This document shows, piece by piece, positions 36,000 through 46,033 of a stretch of 64,000 bases of DNA. The first letter of the stretch is position 1; each line of letters begins with the position of its first letter. Under the pieces are notes generated by a model. The model saw nothing but the letters and a program-made list of their open reading frames with translations, ran no database searches and had not been told where the DNA came from. The stretch comes from Eubacterium sp. AF16-48 (GTDB lineage Bacteria; Bacillota; Clostridia; Lachnospirales; Lachnospiraceae): assembly GCF_003479405.1 (NCBI RefSeq), contig NZ_QUHB01000003.1, positions 1 through 64,000 of the forward strand, in the 5' to 3' direction. Made by a program: the position numbers and the translations under genes.

Positions 36000-36219
36000 A
36001 TTATCACTCCCTAAAATATTACTAACTAAAATATAGTATAATTTTGCTGAAAATAATGTCAAGGTTTGTATCGGAATAGGTAATAATATGTTAGAAAATT
36101 TTAATCCACAGGGAAAATTAATACGTAGATTTTCCAGGCTTATGCCAATTAGTGGTGTTGTATTTTGACATATAACGTGGTATATTGTGTGGAGGTATGT
36201 AAGCAAGGAAAAAAGTGAT

Positions 36220-37518
36220 ATGAATAATAAGAGAATGAATGAATTGAACATAAAAGGGAAGATTGCTCTAGTGGCCATATTATTGATTTTAAGTTGCCTT
36301 GTGGGATATATGCTGTTGGTTATGGCTTATGGTATTCCGACAGATTATATGAAAGGCAATATGTCTGAAAGTGCCGGGATAATCAAAACAGAGGGAAGAT
36401 ATTTTAGAACTATGAACCGGGAAAATTCCCAGCTGGATAATTATACAGATTCATTAATGCTTTTAACAGCATCTCATCCCACAACAGAGAATGCGTGGAA
36501 AGGGGCAATTAATGTATCGAGATACTATAGGAGTGATAAAAAACCGGATGAGGTATTAGTGGACAATTATCTGGGAAAGGGAAAAGGTTATAGTGAGGTC
36601 CAATATTCAAGATATTGGCATGGATACCTTGTTTTTTTAAAACCTTTAATAGCTTTATTTGATTATGGTACAATCAGATATCTGTTAATGTTTCTACAAA
36701 TAGGTTTATTTGCATTATTAGTATCAAAATCTTCGACTATAAATAAAAGACTTATATTCCCAATAATTTTTTTATGGATTTTTTTGAACCCTGTGTCAAC
36801 AATGATGTCATTGCAGTTCGGTTCAGTGACTATAATAACATTTTGTGCAATGTTATTTATTTTATGTAAAAGCAGGAAATGGCAGGAGAATTTATTCCTA
36901 TGGAATATTTTCTTTATGTTTGTAGGAATTATTACAAGTTATATGGATTTGCTTACTTTCCCATTGATAACCCTAGGCGTACCATTAACATTGTGGGTGT
37001 GTATGTATCAGAGGGATAAAGTTAAGGGCGATATTATGAATATTGTGGAAAAGTCGTTTTTTTGGGCTGTTGGATACGGCGGAATGTGGGCACTGAAATG
37101 GCTTCTTGGAAGCATAATAACAGGGCAAAACATAATACGAAATGCATTTGATACTATTGAGGTGAGAACATCCTCAAGTGCGGCTAAAGAGAAAATCAAT
37201 TTTGTTAATGTATTATATAGAGAGTTTAAGGCTTCATATCAAATAGGGGTGGTTATAGCATTGATTATTTTAATTGTTATATTTGTTATAACATTATATA
37301 AAACAAGGCATATTAAGGTGAACAATATTATCCCATATGCCATAATGGCGTGTTATCCTATTGCATGGTATGTTCTTATTCAAAACCATTCATACATTCA
37401 TTATTGGTTTGCATATCGTGAACTGGCAATATCTGTTTTTGCCGTATCACTATGTATTATGATGTTAATGAGGAAGGAAAATTATGGACAAGATTGCAGT
37501 TTTAATACCATGCTATAA
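36220..37518 (+). CDS. Polytopic membrane protein, possible GT-C-like partner
   Basis: A 432-residue protein with about ten predicted membrane segments and one large extracytoplasmic loop (about residues 45-130, rich in Arg, Asp and Tyr, with NYTDSLMLLTASHP). I do not recognise a named family. Membrane topology plus a 35-base overlap with a following GT2 gene suggest a role in exporting or transferring lipid-linked sugars, which is inference. The ATG at 36220 follows AAGG at about 10 bases; an in-frame GTG at 36187 would lie on a TATATT -10-like sequence. Confidence 0.7.
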   Translation: MNNKRMNELNIKGKIALVAILLILSCLVGYMLLVMAYGIPTDYMKGNMSESAGIIKTEGRYFRTMNRENSQLDNYTDSLMLLTASHPTTENAWKGAINVSRYYRSDKKPDEVLVDNYLGKGKGYSEVQYSRYWHGYLVFLKPLIALFDYGTIRYLLMFLQIGLFALLVSKSSTINKRLIFPIIFLWIFLNPVSTMMSLQFGSVTIITFCAMLFILCKSRKWQENLFLWNIFFMFVGIITSYMDLLTFPLITLGVPLTLWVCMYQRDKVKGDIMNIVEKSFFWAVGYGGMWALKWLLGSIITGQNIIRNAFDTIEVRTSSSAAKEKINFVNVLYREFKASYQIGVVIALIILIVIFVITLYKTRHIKVNNIIPYAIMACYPIAWYVLIQNHSYIHYWFAYRELAISVFAVSLCIMMLMRKENYGQDCSFNTML

Positions 37519-38428
37519 TGAAAGTAGTACAATAAGTAAGGTGGTAAAAGATTTTAAGAGGGTACTCCCGGAGGCTGTGGTATATGTATATGATAATAAT
37601 TCTACAGATGGAACTGATAAAATAGCAGAAGAGGCCGGTGCCATAGTGCGTTATGAACATCGTCAGGGGAAAGGAAATGTTATAAGGAGAATGTTCCGTG
37701 AGGTAGATGCACAATGTTACATAATGACGGATGGGGATGATACATATCCGGCAGAATCAGCAGGAAAAATGGCGGACTTAGTGCTTAAAAAGAATGTTGA
37801 TATGGTTGTAGGGGATCGTTTATCGTCTACATATTTTAAGGAGAATAAGAGACCTTTTCACAACATGGGAAATTCTCTCGTTAGAAAAAGTATAAATGTA
37901 TTATTTAAAAATGATATTAAGGATATAATGACAGGACTTCGTGCCTTTAGTTTTGAGTTCGTAAAAACATTTCCCGTTTTATCAAAGGGATTTGAGATTG
38001 AAACGGAGATGAGTATACATGCCGTTGAAAAAAATATGTATGTTGAAAATGTAATTATAGATTATCGTGACAGGCCTGAGGGCAGCGAATCTAAATTAAA
38101 TACATATTCAGACGGAATGAAAGTGTTGAAAACAATTGTAAAATTGTATAGAACATACAAACCCATGGGCTTTTTTGGTGCAATTGCAATATTATTATGC
38201 ATCACTGCATTAATTAATTTTGTACCTGTTATGAAAATATATTTAGAAACAGGACTGGTTCCTAAGTTTCCAACATTAATTGTTTGTGGTTTTATGGTAG
38301 TGACAGCTGTTCAGTCATTTTTTGCAGGTCTTATGCTACAAACAATGATGCAGAAAAACAGGCAGGATTTTGAGATGGAACTGCAAAGGGTTTATGAACA
38401 GAAAAAACGTTTGCTTGAAGATAAATGA
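37484..38428 (+). CDS. GT2 glycosyltransferase with C-terminal membrane segments
   Basis: A 314-residue family 2 glycosyltransferase. The GT-A domain starts KIAVLIPCYNESSTISKVV, with the nucleotide-sugar/metal motif TDGDDTYPAES near residue 85. Two hydrophobic helices near 230-290 and a charged tail follow. This resembles dolichyl/polyprenyl-phosphate sugar synthases and cell-surface GTs. It overlaps the upstream membrane protein gene by 35 bases and is translationally coupled to it, suggesting a functional pair. Confidence 0.88.
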   Translation: MDKIAVLIPCYNESSTISKVVKDFKRVLPEAVVYVYDNNSTDGTDKIAEEAGAIVRYEHRQGKGNVIRRMFREVDAQCYIMTDGDDTYPAESAGKMADLVLKKNVDMVVGDRLSSTYFKENKRPFHNMGNSLVRKSINVLFKNDIKDIMTGLRAFSFEFVKTFPVLSKGFEIETEMSIHAVEKNMYVENVIIDYRDRPEGSESKLNTYSDGMKVLKTIVKLYRTYKPMGFFGAIAILLCITALINFVPVMKIYLETGLVPKFPTLIVCGFMVVTAVQSFFAGLMLQTMMQKNRQDFEMELQRVYEQKKRLLEDK

Positions 38429-38455
38429 ATTTAGGTTACATATGTTTAAAAAGAA

Positions 38456-39784
38456 TTATAGAAGTTGCAGCATAACAGAAATGTAGAATACGTTGTTGTG
38501 CTGCTCTATTTTTAATACTCCGTTATATCTCTCGATAATTCCGGCAACTGATTCAAGACCGATACCAACCCCTTCATGTTTAGTGGAGTAGTAGGAGCCA
38601 CTTTTATCTTTTCTAATTGCATTACTATATGTATTATCTATTGTAAATAGAAGAACATTATTTTGAACTTTTCCCTTTATTATTATATTTTTAGGCATGT
38701 CAGGTTTGGAAATGCACGCATACACTGCGTTTTCTATGAGATTTCCCACAACAACAGTAAGGTCAACATCCTCCACAGGTATGGAAGCGGGAATGTTTAC
38801 ATCTGCTTCAAAATCAATGTTATTGTCCTTGGCAATGCCATAAAAATGAGATATTAAAACATTAATTACTGTATTTTCACAGAAGCTCATAGGAGTATCA
38901 TCAGGCAAAACATTTAAGAAAGATTCAAGATATTCCTTTAAATGAGGGTAATCATCCTGCTCTATATAACTTCTTATAACCGTTGAGTAATGTCTTAAAT
39001 CGTGTCTTGCTCTTCTGGTTTCACTGATTTTATTTTGAAGATTAACAAATTGAAGCTGTTCCATTTTTAAACTGTGATTAGCATTTTCAAGTTGCATATT
39101 TTTATTATTTTCAGATAGCATACGGGCAATTATGTAATAAATCAAAAAGGCACCTAAATTAATTAAAAAAGAAATTATATTATTTTTAGGGTTAAGAGCC
39201 AACTTTAAACTTGATAAAGTAGAATTAAAGTATATATTGTAATACCAGATTAAATAAAAGGTGGATGGAACAAGCCATAAATAATGCCATATGTAATCCT
39301 GATTTCTAAGTAAAAGTACTGGTCTTAAAATCCTGTTTATAAAAAGGGATACTGCCGATAAAACCACTAATTGGGTAAATAATGTGGTTACACAGAAAGT
39401 CCACCTGTAAATGTCAGAAGCCATATCTGGAAATAGTAGTCCCTCTATACATTTTGAAAGGGAAACTATGAAATTTGAAATATTTGAAAGCATTAAAAGA
39501 ACAAATAAGGACTTGCCAAATTTTGCCTTTACACAAAGAAAATAGAAAAATATGTAAAGAAAGGTACTCACTAAAGAAATCAAAGAAATGGCATTATCTG
39601 AGCCATATCCTGCACATAGTCCTAAAATTATCTGAATAAATGACGCTAAAAGAATAAGCAGGGCTGTATTTTTTTTGGAAAATCTAAAGGAATCCCTAAA
39701 TGGATACAACGCTACGGTAACATAGGGTAAAAAATTTAATAATGAATAAACTATTAATTCTTCAGTAGAAAAGCCCTGTGACAT
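38456..39784 (-). CDS. GHKL sensor histidine kinase (second AgrC-like)
   Basis: A 442-residue membrane kinase. The N-terminal half has about six hydrophobic segments (to ~215), then a coiled linker, the phospho-acceptor helix with RRARHDLRHYS (His near 262), the N-box VVVGNLIENAVYAC and the G-box EGVGIGLESV. The layout is that of the AgrC/ComD-type peptide receptors. It overlaps the regulator gene upstream by one base. No agrB or agrD is next to it, so its signal is unknown. Confidence 0.87.
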   Translation of the reverse strand: MSQGFSTEELIVYSLLNFLPYVTVALYPFRDSFRFSKKNTALLILLASFIQIILGLCAGYGSDNAISLISLVSTFLYIFFYFLCVKAKFGKSLFVLLMLSNISNFIVSLSKCIEGLLFPDMASDIYRWTFCVTTLFTQLVVLSAVSLFINRILRPVLLLRNQDYIWHYLWLVPSTFYLIWYYNIYFNSTLSSLKLALNPKNNIISFLINLGAFLIYYIIARMLSENNKNMQLENANHSLKMEQLQFVNLQNKISETRRARHDLRHYSTVIRSYIEQDDYPHLKEYLESFLNVLPDDTPMSFCENTVINVLISHFYGIAKDNNIDFEADVNIPASIPVEDVDLTVVVGNLIENAVYACISKPDMPKNIIIKGKVQNNVLLFTIDNTYSNAIRKDKSGSYYSTKHEGVGIGLESVAGIIERYNGVLKIEQHNNVFYISVMLQLL

Positions 39785-40545
39785 TATTTTAACATATCCT
39801 TTCTTAATTTTTGAAATAGAAAATCAGAGTATATGGTGTTTATATCCTTAATATTTCTACGGCTTATGGGAAGAGTCTCACCATTTGACATAGAAAAGGA
39901 ATTGTCGGTTTTAGATTCAACTTCATAAAGATTTACAATAACACCCTTGAAACAATTAACTATATAAGAGTAGTTACATATCATTTCTTCCCATTGATGC
40001 TGTGACATGCGAAAGCACGGGTTATTACCATCCTTTTGATAGATAATAATTTTATGGTTTTCGTATTCAGTATATATAATATTTCTTGGATATATTTTAA
40101 TACCTCCGGGAAGGGTTATAAACTGTGACAATTCAAAATCAAAGGAGCTTAATTTATGTATAAGGTTTTGTATATTGCTGTCACTGAAGGGTTTGACAAG
40201 ATAATAAAAAGCATCAACCTGATAACTTTCAGTGGCAAATTCATTACTGGTGGTGCAAAATACAATTTGAACATTTTTGTCTGTTTTTCTAAGCTCGAAA
40301 GCCACATCCACACCGGTAAGCTTGTCCATAAATATATCAAGAAAAACAATATCATATTTGTTAGTGGAAAATTCCGATAAAAAGCTTTCACCATTTAAAT
40401 ATATGTCATAGGAAGTAATGTTAAAAGAGTTATTGGAATACTTTGTAATCATTGAAATTAAGGTGTCCATATCCTGTCTGTTATTGTCTACAAATGCCGC
40501 TCTCAAATTTTTCTCCTTTTTTGTATGAAATAGGTTGAAAACCAT
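39784..40545 (-). CDS. LytTR response regulator (second)
   Basis: A 253-residue regulator with an N-terminal receiver domain (AFVDNNRQD early acidic residues and the phospho-acceptor region DIVFLDIFMDKL, Asp near 65) and a C-terminal LytTR domain (about 145-245). The gene runs leftward, coupled to the kinase. Its promoter region is shared with the Ig-like surface protein on the other strand. A pair of 12-bp direct repeats lies there, a plausible binding site for this protein. Confidence 0.87.
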   Translation of the reverse strand: MVFNLFHTKKEKNLRAAFVDNNRQDMDTLISMITKYSNNSFNITSYDIYLNGESFLSEFSTNKYDIVFLDIFMDKLTGVDVAFELRKTDKNVQIVFCTTSNEFATESYQVDAFYYLVKPFSDSNIQNLIHKLSSFDFELSQFITLPGGIKIYPRNIIYTEYENHKIIIYQKDGNNPCFRMSQHQWEEMICNYSYIVNCFKGVIVNLYEVESKTDNSFSMSNGETLPISRRNIKDINTIYSDFLFQKLRKDMLK

Positions 40546-40589
40546 GAATTATTATAACACATAAACCATAAAAGGTAAAAAACATAATA

Positions 40590-40621
40590 AACCACTTAAG
40601 TAAGAAATTAACCGCTTGAGT
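40590..40621. promoter_or_regulatory. Direct repeat, candidate LytTR operator
   Basis: AACCACTTAAGT (40590-40601) and AACCGCTTGAGT (40610-40621) match at 10 of 12 positions and start 20 bp apart. This is the spacing of two half-sites used by LytTR-domain regulators. It sits between the divergent LytTR system and the Ig-like surface protein gene, so it may control either. The -35 of the surface gene is not well defined, as expected for an activated promoter. Confidence 0.6.
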
Positions 40622-40744
40622 CAGATTCGTTGATATTTGTATTGAAATAAACAATAATTGTTAATAACATTAGCTAACTGTGCATATAAATAACGTGGAG
40701 CGTTAAAAGCACCGGAATGCTGAAAAAGATGAAAGGAGTTATAT

Positions 40745-43700
40745 ATGAAAAAAGGAACAAAGAAAATTGTGTCAGGCATAATTTCAATGGTTTTGGCAGT
40801 TGTCATGGTTGTGACAATGCTTCCTACAGGTTCATTTAGCGTAGCTGCAGATGATTTGGGTATTGATATCGAATTAAATAGCTACCAGATTAACGGAACT
40901 TCAGGTGAGCAGGGAACAATTAAGCCTGTAGTGAAATATGGAGCCACAGTAATAACACATATTGTAAGTGTATCATACACATCTACGGATAGTGATATTA
41001 TAAGTGTGGATAGTGATGGCGCATACATATTAAAGAAGGAAGGAACAGCTGTTGTAAAGGTTGCTGCAGAATATGAGGTAGCAGGCGGAAGTTCAAGTGG
41101 TGTTATTACTTTGAATGGGACTCAGAGTGTTGCAGTAACTGTTAAGAAGCCTGCGGGTACATTAAATGTTACTCCTTCTAGTGGAGAACTTTTAGTAGGA
41201 GAATCATTAAAGATTTCACCTGTCGAAATTTGTGATGAAATGGATATGGCAACAGTTGTCAGAAGTTATTCAAGCAGTAGGGATGATGTTGCAACAGTGG
41301 ATAATAACGGAACAGTTGCAGCAGTTGCTCCGGGAAAAGCAGTTATTACGGTTAAATCAGAGTTTCAGGATACTTATGGTAATTCACATATGTATACTAA
41401 AGATGTGGATATAACAGTTGCAAAGCCGGAAATAAGCTTAGTGGGAGGATTAGAACAGACAGTTGAAATAACTGAGGATAATCCAAATCCTGTAGTTACA
41501 TTTAAGGCAAATACATCAAACACCAATGATACGGTAGTATATACATTAACACCAAATGATGCAACAAAAGCAGAGCTTGGTGAAAATAGCATTACATTCC
41601 ATGAACCGGGCATGTATACTCTTACAGCTACACTTCCTACAGGTAATGTAAGTGCAAGTATTATTTACAAGGTAGTTAAAGTAGAAAAGCAGACACCTAA
41701 GCCGACTATATCTTCAAGTGTAAAAGAAGTTGATATTAATTTAAGTGAAACAGATTCATTTAACTTAAAGTCAATTCTTACGTCTTCTGAACCGGTAATT
41801 ACTTATGATATTTCCAGTCCTAAAGCACAAATTGCAAATGATATAATAAGCTTCAGTGAAGTGGGATATTATACAGTCAAGGCAAGTGTAAGCAACACTG
41901 CAGGAAGTGCAAATACAACTATAATTTTCCATGTAACAGATACTACAAAAAAAGACAGTGGAACAATTAGCATAAATGGAGCTGACGGCTTTTCTTTAAG
42001 TGAAGTTGGAGCAACAGTAAAAACTGAAGTTAGCGTAACAGAGTACAGTATTTCTGATGTATCATGGGAAAGTAATAATACAAAGGTGGCAGGTGTTACT
42101 AATGGAATTATTACTGCCAACGGAGAAGGAACAGCAATAATTACAGCAACTATTCCAAATGGTCAGTATGTAACATTTACTGTTAATGTTAAAGTTTCAT
42201 CTTTAGAAATTGAATTAAATCAGCCGGTTTCATCAATTGAAGTTGTAAGCGGTGAATATTACAGTGAGAACTTAAAGAAGTATATTTCATTTAAAAATAA
42301 TAATGGTGATGTAAATAAAGATTTAGCATGGCGTTCAAGTGATGAAAGCATTGTACAGGTTGTAGACGGATATGTATTAGGAAAAAATCCGGGAATTGCT
42401 GTTGTTATAGCTTACACAGCAGACGGATATTCTGTGTCTTTCCCGGTAACTGTAATAGGAAAACCTGAGCTTTCTGCCAGTGTAACGGAATATACTGTTG
42501 ACATGAAGGATGTTAATGCCATAGCAGGTTTTGGAATTGACTTATCATCAGTAATTAGCCTTAAAAATTCCAACGAAGTAATTACATATGAAACATCAAA
42601 CAATACAATATTAGATGTAAATAACTCAGGATTTGTTACATTTAAGAATGTTGGAATTGCTTATGTTACTGCAAAAGCAGGAAATGAGAAGATTACGTTT
42701 ACATTCCATGTCATTGATACAACAGTACCGGAACCTATCAGAATAGTGTATACCACAAATGCTGAAAAGAGTTTTGATATGGTATTGGGACAGGAACCAA
42801 AGGATCTTATTCCAAGTATTTCATTAGTTCAGGATGGGGTTTTAAGTGCACCGGAGGTTAATTCGGAAAATGTAAAATGGTCATCTGATAATGAAAAAGT
42901 GGCAACAGTAGTAAATGGTATGGTAACCCCTGTAAGCGGAGGAAAGGCTGTTATAACTGCTACTACAAAGGACGGATATTTTGTTACATTTTCCGTTAAT
43001 GTTTTAGTTAAACCTACTGTAGCATTTGGATTTAATAAGGCAGAAGTTGTGGAAGGAACAGCAGTAGATGTGGCGGTTAAAATTGCTCCTGAGTATGCAA
43101 ATGTAACATATGAAGTAGAATTAGACGGCCAAACAGCTGATACTTCAACATATATGCTTGCTGAAAATGGTGACAGCATAACCTTTACACCGCTCGTAAA
43201 CGGTAATTTTATAGTAAAGGCAAGAGTTACAGCTGATGGAACATCATTTTCTAAAACAGCTGAATTATCAGTGAAATCATTAAAGGATGTAGATAGCATA
43301 ACCTTTACGGAAAATAATAAGATTCTATATACAGGAGATTCTTTTGATTTATCTTCATTAGTATTATGGAATGGAGGAACGTCTGAACCTTATAATACGG
43401 ACATTACATGGACTAGTGCCAATGAAGAGGTTGTTTCTGTGGATAAAGCAGGAATAATAAAAGCTAAAAAAGCAGGAATGACAGTTATTTATGCTCAAAG
43501 CTATAATAACAAACGTGCTAAGATTACCATAGAAGTATTACAGCAGTTAGAAAATATCATTCTTTCTAAAGACAGTATTTCCCTGTGGGAAGGAGAAAGC
43601 GATGATATTGAGATAACTCCGGTACCCGCAGATGCAGATTATGAAAAGGTTGAGTATTCATCAGAGGATGATAGCATTGCCACAGTGGATGCAAGTGGTG

Positions 43701-45877
43701 AGATTAAAGCTATTTCAGGCGGAAAGACAAATGTGGTTGTAACTGCAAAATATACAGATAAAAATGGAAATCAGGCAACTATAGTAAGAAAAGTAAAAGT
43801 ATTGGTAAAAGCAAGTGTAAAATCAGTTGAAATAAGAACTGTAAGTACAGACTCACCGGATACAATTTACTCAAAGAAAATAGGTGATAAAGTTCAGTTA
43901 AAAGCTGTTATTACTCCTGTAAATGCATATGACAAAAAGGTTTTATGGAGTGCAGAGGATGACGGTATTGCTACAGTAGACGCAAATGGAATTGTGACTA
44001 CAAAGGGCAAAGGAACAACTTATATCTATGCAAAGTGCACAAGCGACGGATATGGTATGGATGGAAATGGTACACCGGCAGTAGGTATGATTAAAATCAT
44101 AGTTGGTGGAGATGAATATTCTCTTAACATTACACCGGAAAGAAGTATCGTATATCCTGGTGAACAGATTAAATTTGATGCAGATCTTCTACCGGAAAAT
44201 GCTGTTGAAGGTAAGGTTACATGGTCAGCTGACAGTAGTGATATAAGCCTTGATTCAAAGGGATATGCTACGGTATCTCCTGACGCATCAGCAGGACTTA
44301 TAACTGTAACTGCAACTATGAAATTAGTTGATGGAGATGAGTATAAGGCTGAAGCTTTGGTATACGTTAAAACACCGGTTAAGACCATTGAATTTGAAAA
44401 ATCTTCTATGAACTTGTACATATATGAAGATGTAAACCTTTCACCGGTATTTAATGGAGGAACAACTGTACCATCAGATACAAATATTAATTGGAGTGTA
44501 AAGGACAGTAGCATATTATCAGTGGATAGTTATGGAAAAGTTTATGCAAAGAAACTTGGCTCTACATGGGTTTATGCTACAGCATATAATGGAAAGAGAG
44601 CAGAGATATTTATAAATGTAATAGCTGCTCCAAAGAGCATTAAACTTAGCAGACATGGTATCACATGTTACAGTGGAGAAAGGAAAAATATAAGTTATAC
44701 ATTTAATCCTGATTACACTACACAAAAGGCAGTAACATGGACGTCAACTAACAAAGATGTAGCATATTACGATACAGCATCAAAGAAAATAGTTGCTGTT
44801 AGTGGAGGAACATGTTACATAACTGTAACCGCCAATGATACACATTTTGGAAATGTAAGTGACAGGGTTAAGGTTGTGGTTAAGCAGAGAACAACAGGTA
44901 TTGAGATTTCAAAATCAAAACTCACAAAGAAAGTGGGTAATATGTTTAAGCTTTCAGCAACAGTGAAACCGTCAAATGCTTATAATAAGGCTATATATTG
45001 GACCAGTTCAAATGTAGCAGTTGCATCTGTTGATGAATTTGGTATTGTAACATGTCATAAAAAAGGAAAGGCTACAATAACAGCACTTACAACAGATGGA
45101 TATGGAGCAAAATGCAAACTTACTGTAAAGAAGGGAAAGACCAAGATTAAGTACGGTGTTACAAATGTTAATGGCTTGTATATCAGAAAATCTCCAAGTT
45201 TACAGGGAGTTCAGTTAGGACAGTATAACGCCGGAGTATCGGTTACAATTGTAGGAAAAGTTGGAGAATGGTATAAAATAAAATACAAATCAGGATATGC
45301 ATATCTTAGAAGTGCATATGTTACGGTTTTAACTTCAACAGGCAGCAGTTATAAAGGAAATAAATCTAATGCAGTAGTATCATCAACTACCGGTATTTAT
45401 ACGGGAGTAGGAACAGGGTTTAATACTGAGGCTCCAAAGGGAACGAGAGTGTTGGTAGTAAACAAGGTTGGAAATTATTATAAGATAAAGTACGGTACTA
45501 ATGCACTTGGAACAGGATATGTTGCAGTAAACAGTGTAAGTCTTGATAGTGGATTTAAGTACGGTATTGCTACACCTTCTAAAAAAATCACAAAGAAGAA
45601 GGTAAGTAGTACACCGAATGTAACATTATTTAGAACTGCAAGAGTTTCATGCAAAACGGCAATTTATTCAAATGCCAGAGGAACCGGAAGAAAGTTAGGT
45701 ATTGTTTCAAGAAATACAAGACTTGTACTTAACAGTCAGAAAATTAATGGTTACTATCAGGTGGTATTTAGTAATGGGGTAATCGGATACGTAAAGGGTT
45801 CAAAAATAAAGAAACTTAAATCTTTAGTTAAAAGGAATGTAAATAAAACAAACACTTTTATAAGGTACAATAAATAA
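40745..45877 (+). CDS. Secreted bacterial Ig-like (BIG_2) repeat and SH3 surface protein
   Basis: A 1,710-residue secreted protein. A signal peptide (to ~35, GSFSVAADD) is followed by roughly thirteen bacterial Ig-like modules in the range ~38-1460; each has the BIG_2 ending of the type 'VATVD-xxG-xVxAxxxGxxxITAxT'. The C-terminus has three SH3-like modules (about 1470-1700), the first starting GVTNVNGLYIRKSP. SH3 domains of this type bind cell-wall peptidoglycan or teichoic acid, so the protein is probably held to the wall without LPXTG. No catalytic domain is seen. It is likely an adhesin or wall-associated scaffold. The ATG follows AAAGGAG. Confidence 0.85.
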   Translation: MKKGTKKIVSGIISMVLAVVMVVTMLPTGSFSVAADDLGIDIELNSYQINGTSGEQGTIKPVVKYGATVITHIVSVSYTSTDSDIISVDSDGAYILKKEGTAVVKVAAEYEVAGGSSSGVITLNGTQSVAVTVKKPAGTLNVTPSSGELLVGESLKISPVEICDEMDMATVVRSYSSSRDDVATVDNNGTVAAVAPGKAVITVKSEFQDTYGNSHMYTKDVDITVAKPEISLVGGLEQTVEITEDNPNPVVTFKANTSNTNDTVVYTLTPNDATKAELGENSITFHEPGMYTLTATLPTGNVSASIIYKVVKVEKQTPKPTISSSVKEVDINLSETDSFNLKSILTSSEPVITYDISSPKAQIANDIISFSEVGYYTVKASVSNTAGSANTTIIFHVTDTTKKDSGTISINGADGFSLSEVGATVKTEVSVTEYSISDVSWESNNTKVAGVTNGIITANGEGTAIITATIPNGQYVTFTVNVKVSSLEIELNQPVSSIEVVSGEYYSENLKKYISFKNNNGDVNKDLAWRSSDESIVQVVDGYVLGKNPGIAVVIAYTADGYSVSFPVTVIGKPELSASVTEYTVDMKDVNAIAGFGIDLSSVISLKNSNEVITYETSNNTILDVNNSGFVTFKNVGIAYVTAKAGNEKITFTFHVIDTTVPEPIRIVYTTNAEKSFDMVLGQEPKDLIPSISLVQDGVLSAPEVNSENVKWSSDNEKVATVVNGMVTPVSGGKAVITATTKDGYFVTFSVNVLVKPTVAFGFNKAEVVEGTAVDVAVKIAPEYANVTYEVELDGQTADTSTYMLAENGDSITFTPLVNGNFIVKARVTADGTSFSKTAELSVKSLKDVDSITFTENNKILYTGDSFDLSSLVLWNGGTSEPYNTDITWTSANEEVVSVDKAGIIKAKKAGMTVIYAQSYNNKRAKITIEVLQQLENIILSKDSISLWEGESDDIEITPVPADADYEKVEYSSEDDSIATVDASGEIKAISGGKTNVVVTAKYTDKNGNQATIVRKVKVLVKASVKSVEIRTVSTDSPDTIYSKKIGDKVQLKAVITPVNAYDKKVLWSAEDDGIATVDANGIVTTKGKGTTYIYAKCTSDGYGMDGNGTPAVGMIKIIVGGDEYSLNITPERSIVYPGEQIKFDADLLPENAVEGKVTWSADSSDISLDSKGYATVSPDASAGLITVTATMKLVDGDEYKAEALVYVKTPVKTIEFEKSSMNLYIYEDVNLSPVFNGGTTVPSDTNINWSVKDSSILSVDSYGKVYAKKLGSTWVYATAYNGKRAEIFINVIAAPKSIKLSRHGITCYSGERKNISYTFNPDYTTQKAVTWTSTNKDVAYYDTASKKIVAVSGGTCYITVTANDTHFGNVSDRVKVVVKQRTTGIEISKSKLTKKVGNMFKLSATVKPSNAYNKAIYWTSSNVAVASVDEFGIVTCHKKGKATITALTTDGYGAKCKLTVKKGKTKIKYGVTNVNGLYIRKSPSLQGVQLGQYNAGVSVTIVGKVGEWYKIKYKSGYAYLRSAYVTVLTSTGSSYKGNKSNAVVSSTTGIYTGVGTGFNTEAPKGTRVLVVNKVGNYYKIKYGTNALGTGYVAVNSVSLDSGFKYGIATPSKKITKKKVSSTPNVTLFRTARVSCKTAIYSNARGTGRKLGIVSRNTRLVLNSQKINGYYQVVFSNGVIGYVKGSKIKKLKSLVKRNVNKTNTFIRYNK

Positions 45878-45895
45878 TAGGGATTATTAAAAAGG

Positions 45896-45942
45896 AAGCT
45901 GTTGCTAAGGCGGGTTATGTACGTTTTGGCAGCAGCTTTTTT
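45896..45942 (+). terminator. Rho-independent terminator after the Ig-like protein gene
   Basis: AAGCTGTTGC (45896-45905) pairs with GGCAGCAGCTT, followed by a T run. Confidence 0.75.
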
Positions 45943-46033
45943 ATCAAAAAACGGATATTCATTGAAATTAGTGGCAAAACAAGGTAAGATATAGAGGAGA
46001 TTTTGTAAAAATACATATTTGAGGAGAGAAAAA

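Noticed and set aside
36000-36278. A 93-residue extension of ThrE on the minus strand
   Set aside because: It overlaps the divergent gene's start and promoter, has no ribosome site and is unlike the family.
42829-43299. 156-codon antisense frame in the Ig-like protein gene
   Set aside because: Low-complexity Ser/Thr/Val composition that mirrors the repeat-rich sense strand; no initiation signals.
44026-44514. 162-codon antisense frame in the Ig-like protein gene
   Set aside because: Same reason: shadow of repeat modules.
40745-45877. LPXTG-type sortase anchoring of the surface proteins
   Set aside because: No LPXTG-like motif followed by a hydrophobic segment and basic tail was found in frame in this protein or in the GH5, GH16, GH92 or giant CBM proteins.
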